This document shows, in pieces, positions 24,157 through 32,771 of a stretch of 64,000 nt of DNA. The translations under genes were made by a program, and so were the position numbers. Positions within the stretch are counted from its first letter, which is position 1. The number at the start of each line of letters is the position of its first letter. The notes beneath the pieces were generated by a model, which was not told the DNA's origin, did not search any database, and was given only the letters and a program-made list of their open reading frames with translations. This DNA comes from Clostridiales bacterium. GTDB taxonomy: Bacteria; Bacillota; Clostridia; Oscillospirales; Acutalibacteraceae. The DNA lies in assembly GCA_022799115.1 (NCBI GenBank), contig JAAWNT010000012.1, positions 19,743 to 83,742 of the forward strand, in the 5' to 3' direction.

Positions 24157-24776
24157 TTGGTTTCTTGTATATCTTTCTCTCTCATTGTGCTAATTATGTC
24201 CATAATGGTGCGGCTTGCATTTCGAAATTCCGTTCCCGTGCCCTCTTTTAATCCCAATTCTTCTGGCGTTACCGGGTTAGAATAAGAGATCGTAACCTTA
24301 CGAAACAATTTTGGCAGCTTTCCCCCTTTACAGGAAATGCAGGCAGGCACCACAGGCTTCCCTGTTTGATAGGCCATCATTGCTGCTCCGGATTTAGGGC
24401 GCAGTAACTCGCCGGTTTTGGAGCGGGTTCCCTCAATGAAAATCCCCAGAACCTTACCCTCCTGCAATAAAAGCTCCGCGTTGTTAATCGCCTTGGTATC
24501 CCCGCTTCCCCGATGTACCGGAAAGGCGCCCAGTGCCCGGATTAAGGACGAAAGAAACTTGTTATGAAACAGTTCCTCTTTGGCCATATAAAAAATTTGC
24601 CGTTTTTGCCCCAATGCCAAAAAGACAGGATCCTTTAGGGAAATATGGTTGCAGCAAAGGATGTATCCCCCATCTTCAGGCAGGTTGTTTTTGCTGTTGA
24701 CCCGATACCGAAACAACAGCTTAAAAATAGGCGTTACCACTACTTTTCCAAAATTATAAAGGGGGGCTCTTTTCAT
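24153..24776 (-). CDS. plsC: 1-acyl-sn-glycerol-3-phosphate acyltransferase
   Basis: This 207-residue PlsC acylates lysophosphatidic acid to phosphatidic acid at the inner membrane face. All motifs are canonical: CCNHISLKDPVFLA (motif I), GAFPVHRGSGDTKAIN (II), GIFIEGTRSKTGEL (III) and KPVVPACISCKGG (IV). It overlaps cmk by 4 bp and the variant plsC by 4 bp. The adjacent cmk-plsC-ispH-S1 order is common in Clostridia, and it is the better candidate of the two for glycerolipid synthesis. Confidence 0.92.
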   Translation of the reverse strand: MKRAPLYNFGKVVVTPIFKLLFRYRVNSKNNLPEDGGYILCCNHISLKDPVFLALGQKRQIFYMAKEELFHNKFLSSLIRALGAFPVHRGSGDTKAINNAELLLQEGKVLGIFIEGTRSKTGELLRPKSGAAMMAYQTGKPVVPACISCKGGKLPKLFRKVTISYSNPVTPEELGLKEGTGTEFRNASRTIMDIISTMREKDIQETN

Positions 24777-25438
24777 GACAACCGCTCCTTTATCAAGTCG
24801 ATGATCCGGTCAATGGATTGTTGCAGCGTGCAGGCGGTAGTGTCCACCAATACCGCGTCCTGTGCAGGCTTCAGCGGCGCAATCTCACGATGGGAATCCT
24901 GATAGTCCCGCTCTTTGAGGTCTTTAAGCACGTCCTCAAAGGACACCTGAGCACCTTTCTGCAGCAGTTCCTCATATCTCCGCTTCGCCCGCTCCTCCGG
25001 AGAGGCGGTAAGAAAGATTTTTAGCTGAGCATGGGGCAGTACCACTGTGCCAATATCTCTTCCATCCATCACAACGTTATGAGTGTGGGCCATCTCCTGT
25101 TGCAGGTCAAACAAAAAAGCGCGCACTTTAGGAAGTGCCGACACATTAGAAGCAGCCATAGACACCTCCGGGGTACGAATATCCATAGAAACGTCCCTGC
25201 CGCACAGCAACACACGCTGTTCTTCATTGACAAAAGAAAGTGTAATCTTTATATCAGAGAGCATTTGATCCACATTGCGCTCACAGGACAAATCAACGCC
25301 GTTTTGTAAGGCATATAGCCCAATCGCACGGTAAAGCGCCCCTGTATCTACATAAATAAATCCCATCGCTTTGGCCGCCTGGCGGGCAATGGTGCTCTTG
25401 CCCGCTCCAGCGGGGCCGTCTATCGCGACTGCTATCAT
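24773..25438 (-). CDS. cmk: (d)CMP kinase
   Basis: This 221-residue cytidylate kinase phosphorylates CMP and dCMP with ATP. The P-loop AIDGPAGAGKSTIARQ is at residues 4-19. GFIYVDTGALYRAIG, the DGRDIGTVVLPHAQLKIFLTAS lid-proximal region (about 128-149) and ERAKRRYEEL are all present. The start ATG lies 3 bp after the flavoprotein gene, and the end overlaps plsC by 4 bp, so translation is probably coupled throughout this operon. Confidence 0.96.
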   Translation of the reverse strand: MIAVAIDGPAGAGKSTIARQAAKAMGFIYVDTGALYRAIGLYALQNGVDLSCERNVDQMLSDIKITLSFVNEEQRVLLCGRDVSMDIRTPEVSMAASNVSALPKVRAFLFDLQQEMAHTHNVVMDGRDIGTVVLPHAQLKIFLTASPEERAKRRYEELLQKGAQVSFEDVLKDLKERDYQDSHREIAPLKPAQDAVLVDTTACTLQQSIDRIIDLIKERLS

Positions 25439-25441
25439 GAT

Positions 25442-26692
25442 TTAATATCCTCCCGATGCTGAATTACCGGCAACCCAACCGGTGGAAAAAGCAATTTGAA
25501 GATTAAAACCGCCGGTGTAAGCATCTAGGTCCAACACCTCACCCGCAAAGTACAATCCTTTGATCCGCTTTGACTCCATAGTTTTTGGATTGATTTCAGA
25601 CACGGCCACTCCTCCCGAGGTGACAATGGCCTCCTCCACCGGTCGGAATCCATCCACGGTTACGGATAGGTTTTTAAGCAAAGCAGCAAAAGCTATCCGC
25701 TGATCCTTGGTGATCTGATTGCATTTGGTGGACGGTGAAATCGTAGAAAGCTCCACTGCCACTGGAATTAGTTTGCGCGGCAGAAGTCCTTGCAGCGAAT
25801 TCATAAAATCCCGGTTGGAAAACTGGGCAAAATCCCGCTGCAAACGTAGATCCAGCTGATCGATGGAGAGCGCCGGCTTTAAATCGATATCCACTCGATA
25901 CCGCTTTCTCTCCATAGGACGCATATGAGCGCTGGCGCTTAAGATTACTGGACCGGACAGTCCAAAATGAGTAAACAAAAGCTCTCCAAAATCCTTATAA
26001 ACCGTCTTTCTGTTCGCTTGATCTTCCACCTTGATCGCAATATTGCGCAAGGAAAGTCCCTGTAACCGCTTACACCAAGGCTCATCAGCGATCAAAGGCA
26101 CCAAGGATGGCACTGGAGGTACTATGGTATGCCCAGCCTGTCGAGCGAGTTCATATCCATCTCCGGTGGATCCCGTGCCCGGATAGGAAAGTCCCCCGCA
26201 GGCGATGATTACTGCATCTGCCGACAAGGTCCGCCCCTCTTCCGTGACCACTCCAATTACTTGGTCGTTTTCTATTATAAGGGATTTGGCGCGGCCGTGC
26301 AACATGCTGCAACCCGATTTTTTGACAAAACGACGAAGAGCATCCACAACATCTGCCGCCTTGTCGGATTGAGGAAACACCCGATTTCCCCGCTCTGTTT
26401 TTGTGGGCACGCCTTGCTCTTCAAAAAAACGAATGGTGTCCTGGGAAGAAAAACGGTGAAAAGCGCTGTATAGGAACCTTCCATTGGACGGAATATGCGA
26501 GATCAGCGCGTCGATCTCGCAATCGTTGGTAATATTGCAGCGGCCTTTTCCGGTAATCATCAGTTTTCGGCCTACCCGGGGATTACGCTCCAGCAATGCA
26601 GCTGGACAGCCGTTCTGTGCGGCAATGCCAGCCGCCATCATTCCGGCGGCTCCCCCGCCGATTGTTAGGACGGAAAAATGCTTATTCAACAA
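25442..26692 (-). CDS. HI0933/YhiN-family FAD-dependent oxidoreductase
   Basis: This 416-residue flavoprotein belongs to the HI0933 (BaiN/YhiN) family. It has a Rossmann FAD site LTIGGGAAGMMAAGIAA (about residues 9-25), a second GxGR segment MITGKGRCNITNDC (about 45-58), VIIACGGLSYPGTGSTGDG (about 166-184) and the C-terminal FAD segment LYFAGEVLDLDAYTGGFNLQIAFSTG. One family member, BaiN, is implicated in bile acid reduction, but the native substrate of most is unknown. It overlaps the rpiR-type regulator by 11 bp. Confidence 0.9.
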   Translation of the reverse strand: MLNKHFSVLTIGGGAAGMMAAGIAAQNGCPAALLERNPRVGRKLMITGKGRCNITNDCEIDALISHIPSNGRFLYSAFHRFSSQDTIRFFEEQGVPTKTERGNRVFPQSDKAADVVDALRRFVKKSGCSMLHGRAKSLIIENDQVIGVVTEEGRTLSADAVIIACGGLSYPGTGSTGDGYELARQAGHTIVPPVPSLVPLIADEPWCKRLQGLSLRNIAIKVEDQANRKTVYKDFGELLFTHFGLSGPVILSASAHMRPMERKRYRVDIDLKPALSIDQLDLRLQRDFAQFSNRDFMNSLQGLLPRKLIPVAVELSTISPSTKCNQITKDQRIAFAALLKNLSVTVDGFRPVEEAIVTSGGVAVSEINPKTMESKRIKGLYFAGEVLDLDAYTGGFNLQIAFSTGWVAGNSASGGY

Positions 26693-27560
26693 TATTCTCC
26701 TCTACTTTTTCATAGACCTCATATTGCTCCCAAATTTGTTCCAATCGGTCAAACGTGGAGGTAATCTCCTCTTTTTTGCGCAAAGCCGTCGCCACGATCA
26801 ATGCGTTTACCACGCTTAACGGCGCTACCAGAGAGTCCACCACCGAAGCCATATCGCTCCTTGCCAATAAAACATGATTGGAAGGGGGCACCAGAGGAGA
26901 CATCAAACTGTCGGTAAGCGCAATCACCGTAGCGCCGCTGTCGGAGGCGAATCCCATGGCTTTCACCGCCATTTTAGAATACCGCGGAAAACTGATTCCA
27001 ATCACAACGTCTTCCTCTCCAATTCGCATTAACTGTTCATAGATTTCCGTTTCGCTGGTAGCGCTTACCACAGCCACCCGTTCAAAAATCAGATTAAAAT
27101 AGTATCCTAAAAAGCTGCCAATAGCGGCGGAACTTCTGGTTGCAAGAATATAAATTTTTCTTGCGTTTACGATAGAATCCACCGCGTTGTAAAATTCCTC
27201 ATGGGAGATTTCCTCCATGGTGCGCCGGATCTTATCAATATCTTGGTTAAGCACGCTGTTAAGCACGTCGGCGTCTCCGATTCGGTTGCTGGTAACTTCC
27301 ATGCGCTGCACGGATGTGAGCTTGCTGCGAATCATCTCCTGCATGGCTTTTTGTAGTTCGGGATAGCCATCATAGCCTACTTCGGTGGCAAAACGCACAA
27401 CGGTGGATTCACTGACGCCTACCGTGGCTCCCAGCTTGGAAGCGGTCATAAAAGCGGCTTTGTCATAGTGTTCTTCTATATATCCTGCAATCAGCTTCTG
27501 CCCTTTTGAAAAGCTGGGCATCCGAGATTCTATGCGCGACAATAAATGTTGTTTCATCAT
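26682..27560 (-). CDS. MurR/RpiR-family transcriptional regulator
   Basis: This 292-residue protein has an N-terminal HTH_6 domain (MPSFSKGQKLIAGYIEEHYDKAAFMTASKLGATVGVSESTVVRFATEVGYDGYPELQ) and a SIS sugar-phosphate-binding domain (about 130-260, KIYILATRSSAAIGSFLGYYFN and VIGISFPRYSKMAVKAMGFA). It is the first gene of an operon with HI0933, cmk, plsC and ispH-S1 and overlaps the next gene by 11 bp. Its SIS domain points to a phosphosugar effector, but no sugar genes are nearby. It may control its own operon. ATG 27560 is followed by a second in-frame ATG. Confidence 0.9.
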   Translation of the reverse strand: MMKQHLLSRIESRMPSFSKGQKLIAGYIEEHYDKAAFMTASKLGATVGVSESTVVRFATEVGYDGYPELQKAMQEMIRSKLTSVQRMEVTSNRIGDADVLNSVLNQDIDKIRRTMEEISHEEFYNAVDSIVNARKIYILATRSSAAIGSFLGYYFNLIFERVAVVSATSETEIYEQLMRIGEEDVVIGISFPRYSKMAVKAMGFASDSGATVIALTDSLMSPLVPPSNHVLLARSDMASVVDSLVAPLSVVNALIVATALRKKEEITSTFDRLEQIWEQYEVYEKVEENIVE

Positions 27561-27581
27561 GCGATCATCTCCTACGTATCC

Positions 27582-27610
27582 ATATTAATTCCTTAATCCA
27601 GAAAAAGCAA
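27582..27610 (-). promoter_or_regulatory. Sigma-A promoter of the rpiR-led operon
   Basis: On the minus strand TTGCTT (27605-27610) and TAATAT (27582-27587) are 17 nt apart, about 20 nt before the regulator start codon, with a GGAG ribosome binding site between. Confidence 0.65.
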
Positions 27611-27734
27611 GCAAAAATTCTGGAAAACGCAGGCCAGACATATATAAAATTCATTTTTTGCAAAAGATACGGAAAAACCGACTTTCCAGTCTTTTTTCTT
27701 CCTAGGCAAAGGAAGAAGCCCCATATAAAACACA

Positions 27735-27768
27735 GACTTGCCCACAGATTTATCGCTATGGGCAAGTC
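27735..27768 (-). terminator. Terminator at the end of the purine operon
   Basis: GACTTGCCCA pairs with TGGGCAAGTC around a 14-nt loop, 15 nt beyond the purD stop. The following minus-strand sequence TGTGTTTTATA is only moderately T-rich. Confidence 0.65.
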
Positions 27769-27782
27769 GTTTATATCAAAGA

Positions 27783-29048
27783 TTATTTCGTTCTGCCAAT
27801 GTCCTTTCGATAGTGCGCCCCTTCAAAAGAAATCTGGTCTACTGCCTCATAAGCCTTTTGCAGCGCTTTGTCCAAGGATTCCGCCAGCCCGGTCACGCCC
27901 AGCACACGACCGCCCGCTGTACGGAAAACCCCATCCTGATAGGAAGTTCCCGCATGATATACAGTCGCGCCCTCTACTTGACCATTTGCATCCAAACCGC
28001 GGATCTCAATGCCCTTGGGATAACTGCCAGGATAGCCTCCAGAGGCCATCACTACGCAAGCTGCGGCAGTATCGCTCCATTTCAGCTCCAACTCTGACAG
28101 AGTACCATCTATGACTGCATCAATGACATCCATCAAATCGGTCTCCAGTCTGGGCAATACCACCTGAGCCTCCGGATCGCCAAACCGGGCGTTATATTCA
28201 ATCACCTTGGGTCCGTTCGCTGTAAGCATCAGTCCAAAATACAGGCAGCCTTTGAAGGGCCGACCTTCCGCCTTCATTGCCTCTACTGTCGGCTGGAATA
28301 TGGTGCGCATACATTGTTCCGCCAGTTCTTCCGTGTAATACGGATTGGGACTTATTGTTCCCATTCCGCCGGTATTGCGGCCCTGATCTCCGTCATACGC
28401 CCGTTTATGATCCTTAGAAGATACCATCGGTTTGACGCAGTTACCATCGGTAAAGGCCAGCACAGATACCTCGGGGCCTGTAAGGAATTCCTCAATCACC
28501 ACCCGATTGCCGGATGCCCCGAATACCTTTTCCTCCATGATGGAGTGTATCGCCTCTTGGGCTTCTTCAAAATTCTGGGCAATGACTACCCCTTTGCCCA
28601 AAGCCAAACCATCAGCTTTTACTACCACTGGATATTGATTCTGAGCTTGGATATAATCCGCCGCCTTTTGCGGATCTTCAAATACCTCATATCCCGCAGT
28701 CGGTATGTGATACTTTTTCATCAACTCTTTGGAGAACACCTTGCTGCCTTCAATGATAGCGGCATTGGCGCGAGGGCCAAATGCACGAATCCCTGCTTGC
28801 TCCAGTGCATCTACCATACCGGCGGCCAGCGGATCGTCAGGCGCCACAAATACCAGATCCATCTTCTGTTCTCTGGCATACGCCACCATTTTTTCTATAT
28901 CCATCGCTGCGATATCCACGCACTGTGCATCGCGGGAAATACCTCCGTTGCCCGGCGCGCAGTAGATCTCAGCCACTCTGGGACTTTCTTTCAGCTTGCG
29001 GACAATGGTGTGTTCCCGTCCGCCGCCGCCGACTACTAAAACTTTCAT
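27783..29048 (-). CDS. purD: Phosphoribosylamine--glycine ligase
   Basis: This 421-residue GAR synthetase joins phosphoribosylamine and glycine with ATP, step 2 of de novo purine synthesis. It opens with MKVLVVGGGGREHTIVRKL and has an ATP-grasp core with YPVVVKADGLALGKGVVIA (about 135-153), FLTGPEVSVLAFTDG, the catalytic SKDHKRAYDGDQGRNTGGMG (about 212-231) and EYNARFGDPEAQVVLPRL. It is the last gene of the operon, separated from the transformylase gene by a 71-bp gap that holds a hairpin. Confidence 0.96.
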   Translation of the reverse strand: MKVLVVGGGGREHTIVRKLKESPRVAEIYCAPGNGGISRDAQCVDIAAMDIEKMVAYAREQKMDLVFVAPDDPLAAGMVDALEQAGIRAFGPRANAAIIEGSKVFSKELMKKYHIPTAGYEVFEDPQKAADYIQAQNQYPVVVKADGLALGKGVVIAQNFEEAQEAIHSIMEEKVFGASGNRVVIEEFLTGPEVSVLAFTDGNCVKPMVSSKDHKRAYDGDQGRNTGGMGTISPNPYYTEELAEQCMRTIFQPTVEAMKAEGRPFKGCLYFGLMLTANGPKVIEYNARFGDPEAQVVLPRLETDLMDVIDAVIDGTLSELELKWSDTAAACVVMASGGYPGSYPKGIEIRGLDANGQVEGATVYHAGTSYQDGVFRTAGGRVLGVTGLAESLDKALQKAYEAVDQISFEGAHYRKDIGRTK

Positions 29049-29084
29049 ACGCTCTGATCCTCTCTTTACTTGTAATACCCAAAC

Positions 29085-29111
29085 AAGGGCAGACGGACGG
29101 CGTCTGCCCTT
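29085..29111 (-). terminator. Intra-operon hairpin between the AICAR transformylase gene and purD
   Basis: AAGGGCAGACG pairs perfectly with CGTCTGCCCTT around 5 nt, and GTTTGG follows on the minus strand. The short U-run suggests partial termination or mRNA end protection rather than a full stop. Confidence 0.55.
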
Positions 29112-29119
29112 ATCGTTGT

Positions 29120-30298
29120 TTAATGGTGGAATAAGCGAATGCCAGTAAAAGCCATAGCCATGTTGTACTTATTGCAAGTATCGATCACATGGTCATCCCG
29201 AATCGATCCTCCCGGCTGAGCAATATACTGTACCCCGCTGCGGTGGGCGCGCTCAATGTTGTCCCCAAAGGGGAAGAAGGCGTCGGAGCCCAGGGAAACC
29301 CCCGTAAGAGTGGAAAGCCAATCCCTCTTTTCCTCACGGCTAAGAGGCTCTGGTTTCACTGTAAAGAACTGCTCCCACATCCCGTCGGCCAAAACATCCA
29401 TATAGTCGTCAGAAAGATACACATCAATGGTGTTGTCACGGTCCGGACGGCGAATCCCTTCTTTAAACGGAAGTTCCAGAACCTTGGGATGCTGACGCAG
29501 GTACCAGATATCGGCCTTATTACCCGCCAGACGTGTGCAGTGAATTCTGGACTGCTGTCCGGCTCCAACGCCGATGGCTTGTCCATCCTTGACATAGCAC
29601 ACGGAGTTTGATTGGGTGTATTTTAAAGTGATAAGCGATAAAATGAGATCCTGTTTTGCACTGTCCGGAATATCCTTATTTTCCGTTACGAGATTTTGCA
29701 GCAGTTCATTGTTGATACGCAATTCGTTTCTTCCCTGCTCAAAGGTAACGCCGTATACCTGCTTGTGCTCTACAGGGGCGGGGGTATAATCCGCATCGAC
29801 AGCCACAATATTATATCCGCCTCTGCGCTTGCTTTTAAGGATCGCCAACGCTTCTTCAGAATAGCCCGGAGCAATAATGCCGTCGCTTACCTCGCGGGCG
29901 ATCAGAGTAGCAGTGGAAGCATCGCATTCGTCGGAAAGAGCAATCCAATCGCCATAGGAGGACATACGGTCGGCTCCTCTAGCTTTGGCGTAAGCGCAAG
30001 CAAGAGGAGAAAGCTCCAAATCATCCACAAAGTAAATCTTTTTTAACGTGTCAGAAAGCTCGGTTCCTACCGCAGCGCCAGCGGGACTCACATGCTTAAA
30101 AGAGGCGGCGCAAGGCAGATTTGTGGCCTCCTTGAGCTCCTTGACCAACTGCCAGCTATTAAAAGCGTCTAAAAAATTAATAAAACCAGGTCTGCCGTTT
30201 AAAACTTGAATGGGCAGTTCTCCCCCGTCCTGCATAAAAATGCGGGACGGCGTCTGATTGGGATTGCATCCATATTTCAAAAGTAATCCATTTGCCAT
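29120..30298 (-). CDS. Stand-alone AICAR transformylase (no IMP cyclohydrolase domain)
   Basis: This 392-residue protein corresponds to the AICAR formyltransferase half of PurH, which formylates AICAR with 10-formyl-THF. It begins LLLKYGCNPNQTPSRIF, has PCAASFKHVSPAGAAVG (about 60-76, containing the Lys-His catalytic pair), the ALILRYTQSNSV-like segment LITLKYTQSNSVCYVKDGQAIGVGAGQQSRIHC (about 221-253), SDAFFPFGDNIERAHRSGVQYIAQPGGS and a final MAFTGIRLFHH. The MGS-like cyclohydrolase domain that normally precedes it is missing. A PurO-type cyclohydrolase is encoded directly upstream (17 bp), so two genes do the work of one bifunctional PurH. Confidence 0.92.
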   Translation of the reverse strand: MANGLLLKYGCNPNQTPSRIFMQDGGELPIQVLNGRPGFINFLDAFNSWQLVKELKEATNLPCAASFKHVSPAGAAVGTELSDTLKKIYFVDDLELSPLACAYAKARGADRMSSYGDWIALSDECDASTATLIAREVSDGIIAPGYSEEALAILKSKRRGGYNIVAVDADYTPAPVEHKQVYGVTFEQGRNELRINNELLQNLVTENKDIPDSAKQDLILSLITLKYTQSNSVCYVKDGQAIGVGAGQQSRIHCTRLAGNKADIWYLRQHPKVLELPFKEGIRRPDRDNTIDVYLSDDYMDVLADGMWEQFFTVKPEPLSREEKRDWLSTLTGVSLGSDAFFPFGDNIERAHRSGVQYIAQPGGSIRDDHVIDTCNKYNMAMAFTGIRLFHH

Positions 30299-30315
30299 GT
30301 TGCCATTCCCCTTTC

Positions 30316-31026
30316 TTATTGGTTCTTATTTACAATCCGTGTCTGTATCGCTCCGGATTCCACATCAATAAAGCGCGTAAACAGAGAAACCTTGTTGTCC
30401 TCATTCAGGCTGTTCCACAAATTATTGGTAAAGGCATCGATATCGCCTTCGATTTCCACAACCTCCGGTTCTCCCTCAAAGGAGGGAATGGGATTGCCGT
30501 CGCACTGGTAGGTGTGAATAAAATGTCCCACACCGTTTTCCGGCGCACTGTATTCATAAAAAAAGCGTTGTACAGAGTCGGGATTTCCATTTGCACTCTT
30601 CAGAATGGACAATTTATACTGCAAACCTCCCTCCAACTCTACCACTCCAGAGATACGAGGGGTATAATTGGGGGCATCCGGTTCAAAGGTGCGGGTGCGC
30701 AGAGATTCTTCAAAGCTTTTTCCCTGCTGTAAAAACTCATAGACGGTATCGGTTTGGTCGCCGTTGGTTACCACAGTGGTCTGGCCCAGCACACGAATCG
30801 GAGAATAAATAATCAAGGAGGGATCTACCAGCTTCGCCGGATCAAAGGCCTGTGTTTTGATTCCGGCTCCATCCTCGACAAACACACGGTTCCTGCTGTT
30901 TTCACTGCGTCCCATAATAAAATAAGCGATTACCGCATTCTTGCCGTCCGCGCTTTTGCCCAGAATAATGCCTCTTCCAGGATAAGTATTATTTTTTAGT
31001 TCTTGTTGAATATTCTTTTTCTCCAT
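30316..31026 (-). CDS. PurO-type IMP cyclohydrolase
   Basis: This protein of about 236 residues fits the IMP_cyclohyd (PurO-like) family, which closes FAICAR to IMP. Recognised segments are NNTYPGRGIILGKSADGKNAVIAYFIMGRSENSRNRVFVED (start to about residue 50), PSLIIYSPIRVLG and ESLRTRTFEPDAPNYTPRISGVVEL, and later GVGHFIHTYQCDGNPIPSFEGEP. PurO was first described in archaea; Clostridial forms are known. I chose ATG 31026, which has AAGGAG 8 nt upstream, over the ORF start at 31116 that lies inside purN. It sits between purN and the stand-alone AICAR transformylase, the strongest support for the role. Confidence 0.88.
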   Translation of the reverse strand: MEKKNIQQELKNNTYPGRGIILGKSADGKNAVIAYFIMGRSENSRNRVFVEDGAGIKTQAFDPAKLVDPSLIIYSPIRVLGQTTVVTNGDQTDTVYEFLQQGKSFEESLRTRTFEPDAPNYTPRISGVVELEGGLQYKLSILKSANGNPDSVQRFFYEYSAPENGVGHFIHTYQCDGNPIPSFEGEPEVVEIEGDIDAFTNNLWNSLNEDNKVSLFTRFIDVESGAIQTRIVNKNQ

Positions 31027-31031
31027 GGTTT

Positions 31032-31658
31032 TTACTCCTTTATGATGGCTTTGCCGTTTTGCACCTGGATCTTCCCCTGACAAATCAGGGAAACCGCCTG
31101 CGGCAATAACTTCCATTCCGCCTGTTCCATCACCCGGCGCTGAAGGCTTTCCGGGGTATCATCCTGACGGACTTCCACCGCCTTTTGCATTAGAATCGCA
31201 CCGCCGTCGCACACCTCATCAACCAAATGTACCGTTGCGCCAGTGATTCTAACTCCTGCGTCCAGCGCGGCCTGATGCACCCGAAGCCCGTAATAGCCTT
31301 TCCCGCAAAAAGAGGGAATCAGCGCCGGATGCACATTGACAATTCGATTGGGATAGGCCTCAACCACCGCCCTGCCGATGATGGTCATAAACCCTGCCAG
31401 CACAATCAGATCGGTATCATGCTTTTTTAACAGCTCTACCAAAGCTTGATCGTACTGTTCCGCGGTTTCGAATGTCTTGCGCAGAATTACTTCCGTGTCA
31501 ATTTCCGCCTTCTTCGCACGCTCTAACGCATAGGCGTTTGGATTACTGGAGATCACGCAGTGAATTTGCCCGTTTTGAATTTCTCCTCTGGACTGTGCGT
31601 CCAAAAGCGCCTGCAAATTGGTTCCTCCACCGGAAACCAGCACCGTGATGTTTAGCAT
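31032..31658 (-). CDS. purN: Phosphoribosylglycinamide formyltransferase
   Basis: This 208-residue GAR transformylase uses 10-formyl-THF (step 3 of purine synthesis). The N-terminal [17 protein letters not shown] loop binds the substrate phosphate. [47 protein letters not shown] (about 84-115, with the catalytic Asn-x-His) and [19 protein letters not shown] (with the catalytic Asp) follow. It overlaps purM by 7 bp and leaves 5 bp to the PurO-type gene. Confidence 0.95.
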   Translation of the reverse strand: MLNITVLVSGGGTNLQALLDAQSRGEIQNGQIHCVISSNPNAYALERAKKAEIDTEVILRKTFETAEQYDQALVELLKKHDTDLIVLAGFMTIIGRAVVEAYPNRIVNVHPALIPSFCGKGYYGLRVHQAALDAGVRITGATVHLVDEVCDGGAILMQKAVEVRQDDTPESLQRRVMEQAEWKLLPQAVSLICQGKIQVQNGKAIIKE

Positions 31659-32686
31659 AAAACGACCCCTTCGTCTCCAGATACTACCTGGCCAAGGATT
31701 ACCGCCTGCTCACCGGCATCCTGAATCGCGGCAACGGCGCGGTCAGTTTGATCGGCCGGTACCACAATGCACAGGCCTACGCCCATATTAAAGGTATTGA
31801 ACATATCCCGCTCCGGAATATTGCCCTGTTTTTGCATGACCTGGAACACCGGAAGAACCGGAACTGCGGCTTTCTCAATCTTTGCTGTCAGTCCTTTACT
31901 CATCATTCGCGGAATATTCTCATAGAAGCCGCCCCCGGTGATATGGGAAACCGCTTTGACATCGCATTGATTCATCAGGGATTTCATCGTTTTTACATAA
32001 ATTTTAGTGGGCGTGAGCAACTCCTCACCCAATGTTTTTCCAAACTCGTTGATATGCTGCTTGACGTTTTGCTCGTTGAGATCAAAGATGCGGCGCACCA
32101 GCGAAAAACCGTTGGAATGCACGCCGGAAGACCGAATTCCTATGATGGCGTCCCCTGCCTGCATGCGGGTACCGTCTATCATCTTTTTGCGGTCCACCAT
32201 TCCCACACAAAAGCCTGCCACGTCATATTCTCCTACCGGATAGAAACCGGGCATCTCCGCAGTCTCTCCGCCAATAAGCGCGCATCCGGACTGCACGCAG
32301 CCCTCCGCGATGCCGGATACAATACTGGCGACCTGCTCAGGAAAATTTTTACCCAAGGCAATATAGTCAAGGAAAAACAACGGCATGGCGCCTACGGTAA
32401 TCACATCGTTGACGCACATAGCAACACAATCAATACCAATGGTATCGTGTTGATCCATTAGAAATGCAATTTTGAGCTTGGTGCCTACACCGTCGGTGCC
32501 GGATACCAGAATCGGCTGCTCCATACCGGCAAAATCCGGCTGAAAAAGTCCGCCAAACCCTCCAATGCTGGAAATGGCCCCTGGAATTTTAGTGCGGGCC
32601 ACATGCTGTTTCATCAATTCTACCGCTTTATAACCGGCGGTAACGTCTACGCCCGCCTCTTTATAGCTTTCGCTAAAACTCTTCAT
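31652..32686 (-). CDS. purM: Phosphoribosylformylglycinamidine cyclo-ligase
   Basis: This AIR synthetase of about 344 residues closes FGAM to AIR with ATP (step 5). It shows [22 protein letters not shown] at the start, [59 protein letters not shown] (about 63-112, the ATP site), [29 protein letters not shown] and [17 protein letters not shown] chose ATG 32686, just after GGAGGAACAAA, over the in-frame TTG at 32701, which would overlap the ribosome binding site. purF lies 85 bp upstream. Confidence 0.96.
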   Translation of the reverse strand: MKSFSESYKEAGVDVTAGYKAVELMKQHVARTKIPGAISSIGGFGGLFQPDFAGMEQPILVSGTDGVGTKLKIAFLMDQHDTIGIDCVAMCVNDVITVGAMPLFFLDYIALGKNFPEQVASIVSGIAEGCVQSGCALIGGETAEMPGFYPVGEYDVAGFCVGMVDRKKMIDGTRMQAGDAIIGIRSSGVHSNGFSLVRRIFDLNEQNVKQHINEFGKTLGEELLTPTKIYVKTMKSLMNQCDVKAVSHITGGGFYENIPRMMSKGLTAKIEKAAVPVLPVFQVMQKQGNIPERDMFNTFNMGVGLCIVVPADQTDRAVAAIQDAGEQAVILGQVVSGDEGVVLC

Positions 32687-32771
32687 TTTGTTCCTCCGCA
32701 ACGTTTTTTATAACGGACGATCCAAGTCTGCTCAGATCGATTCGTCTGTGTCTCTCTATGATGAGAACGAA

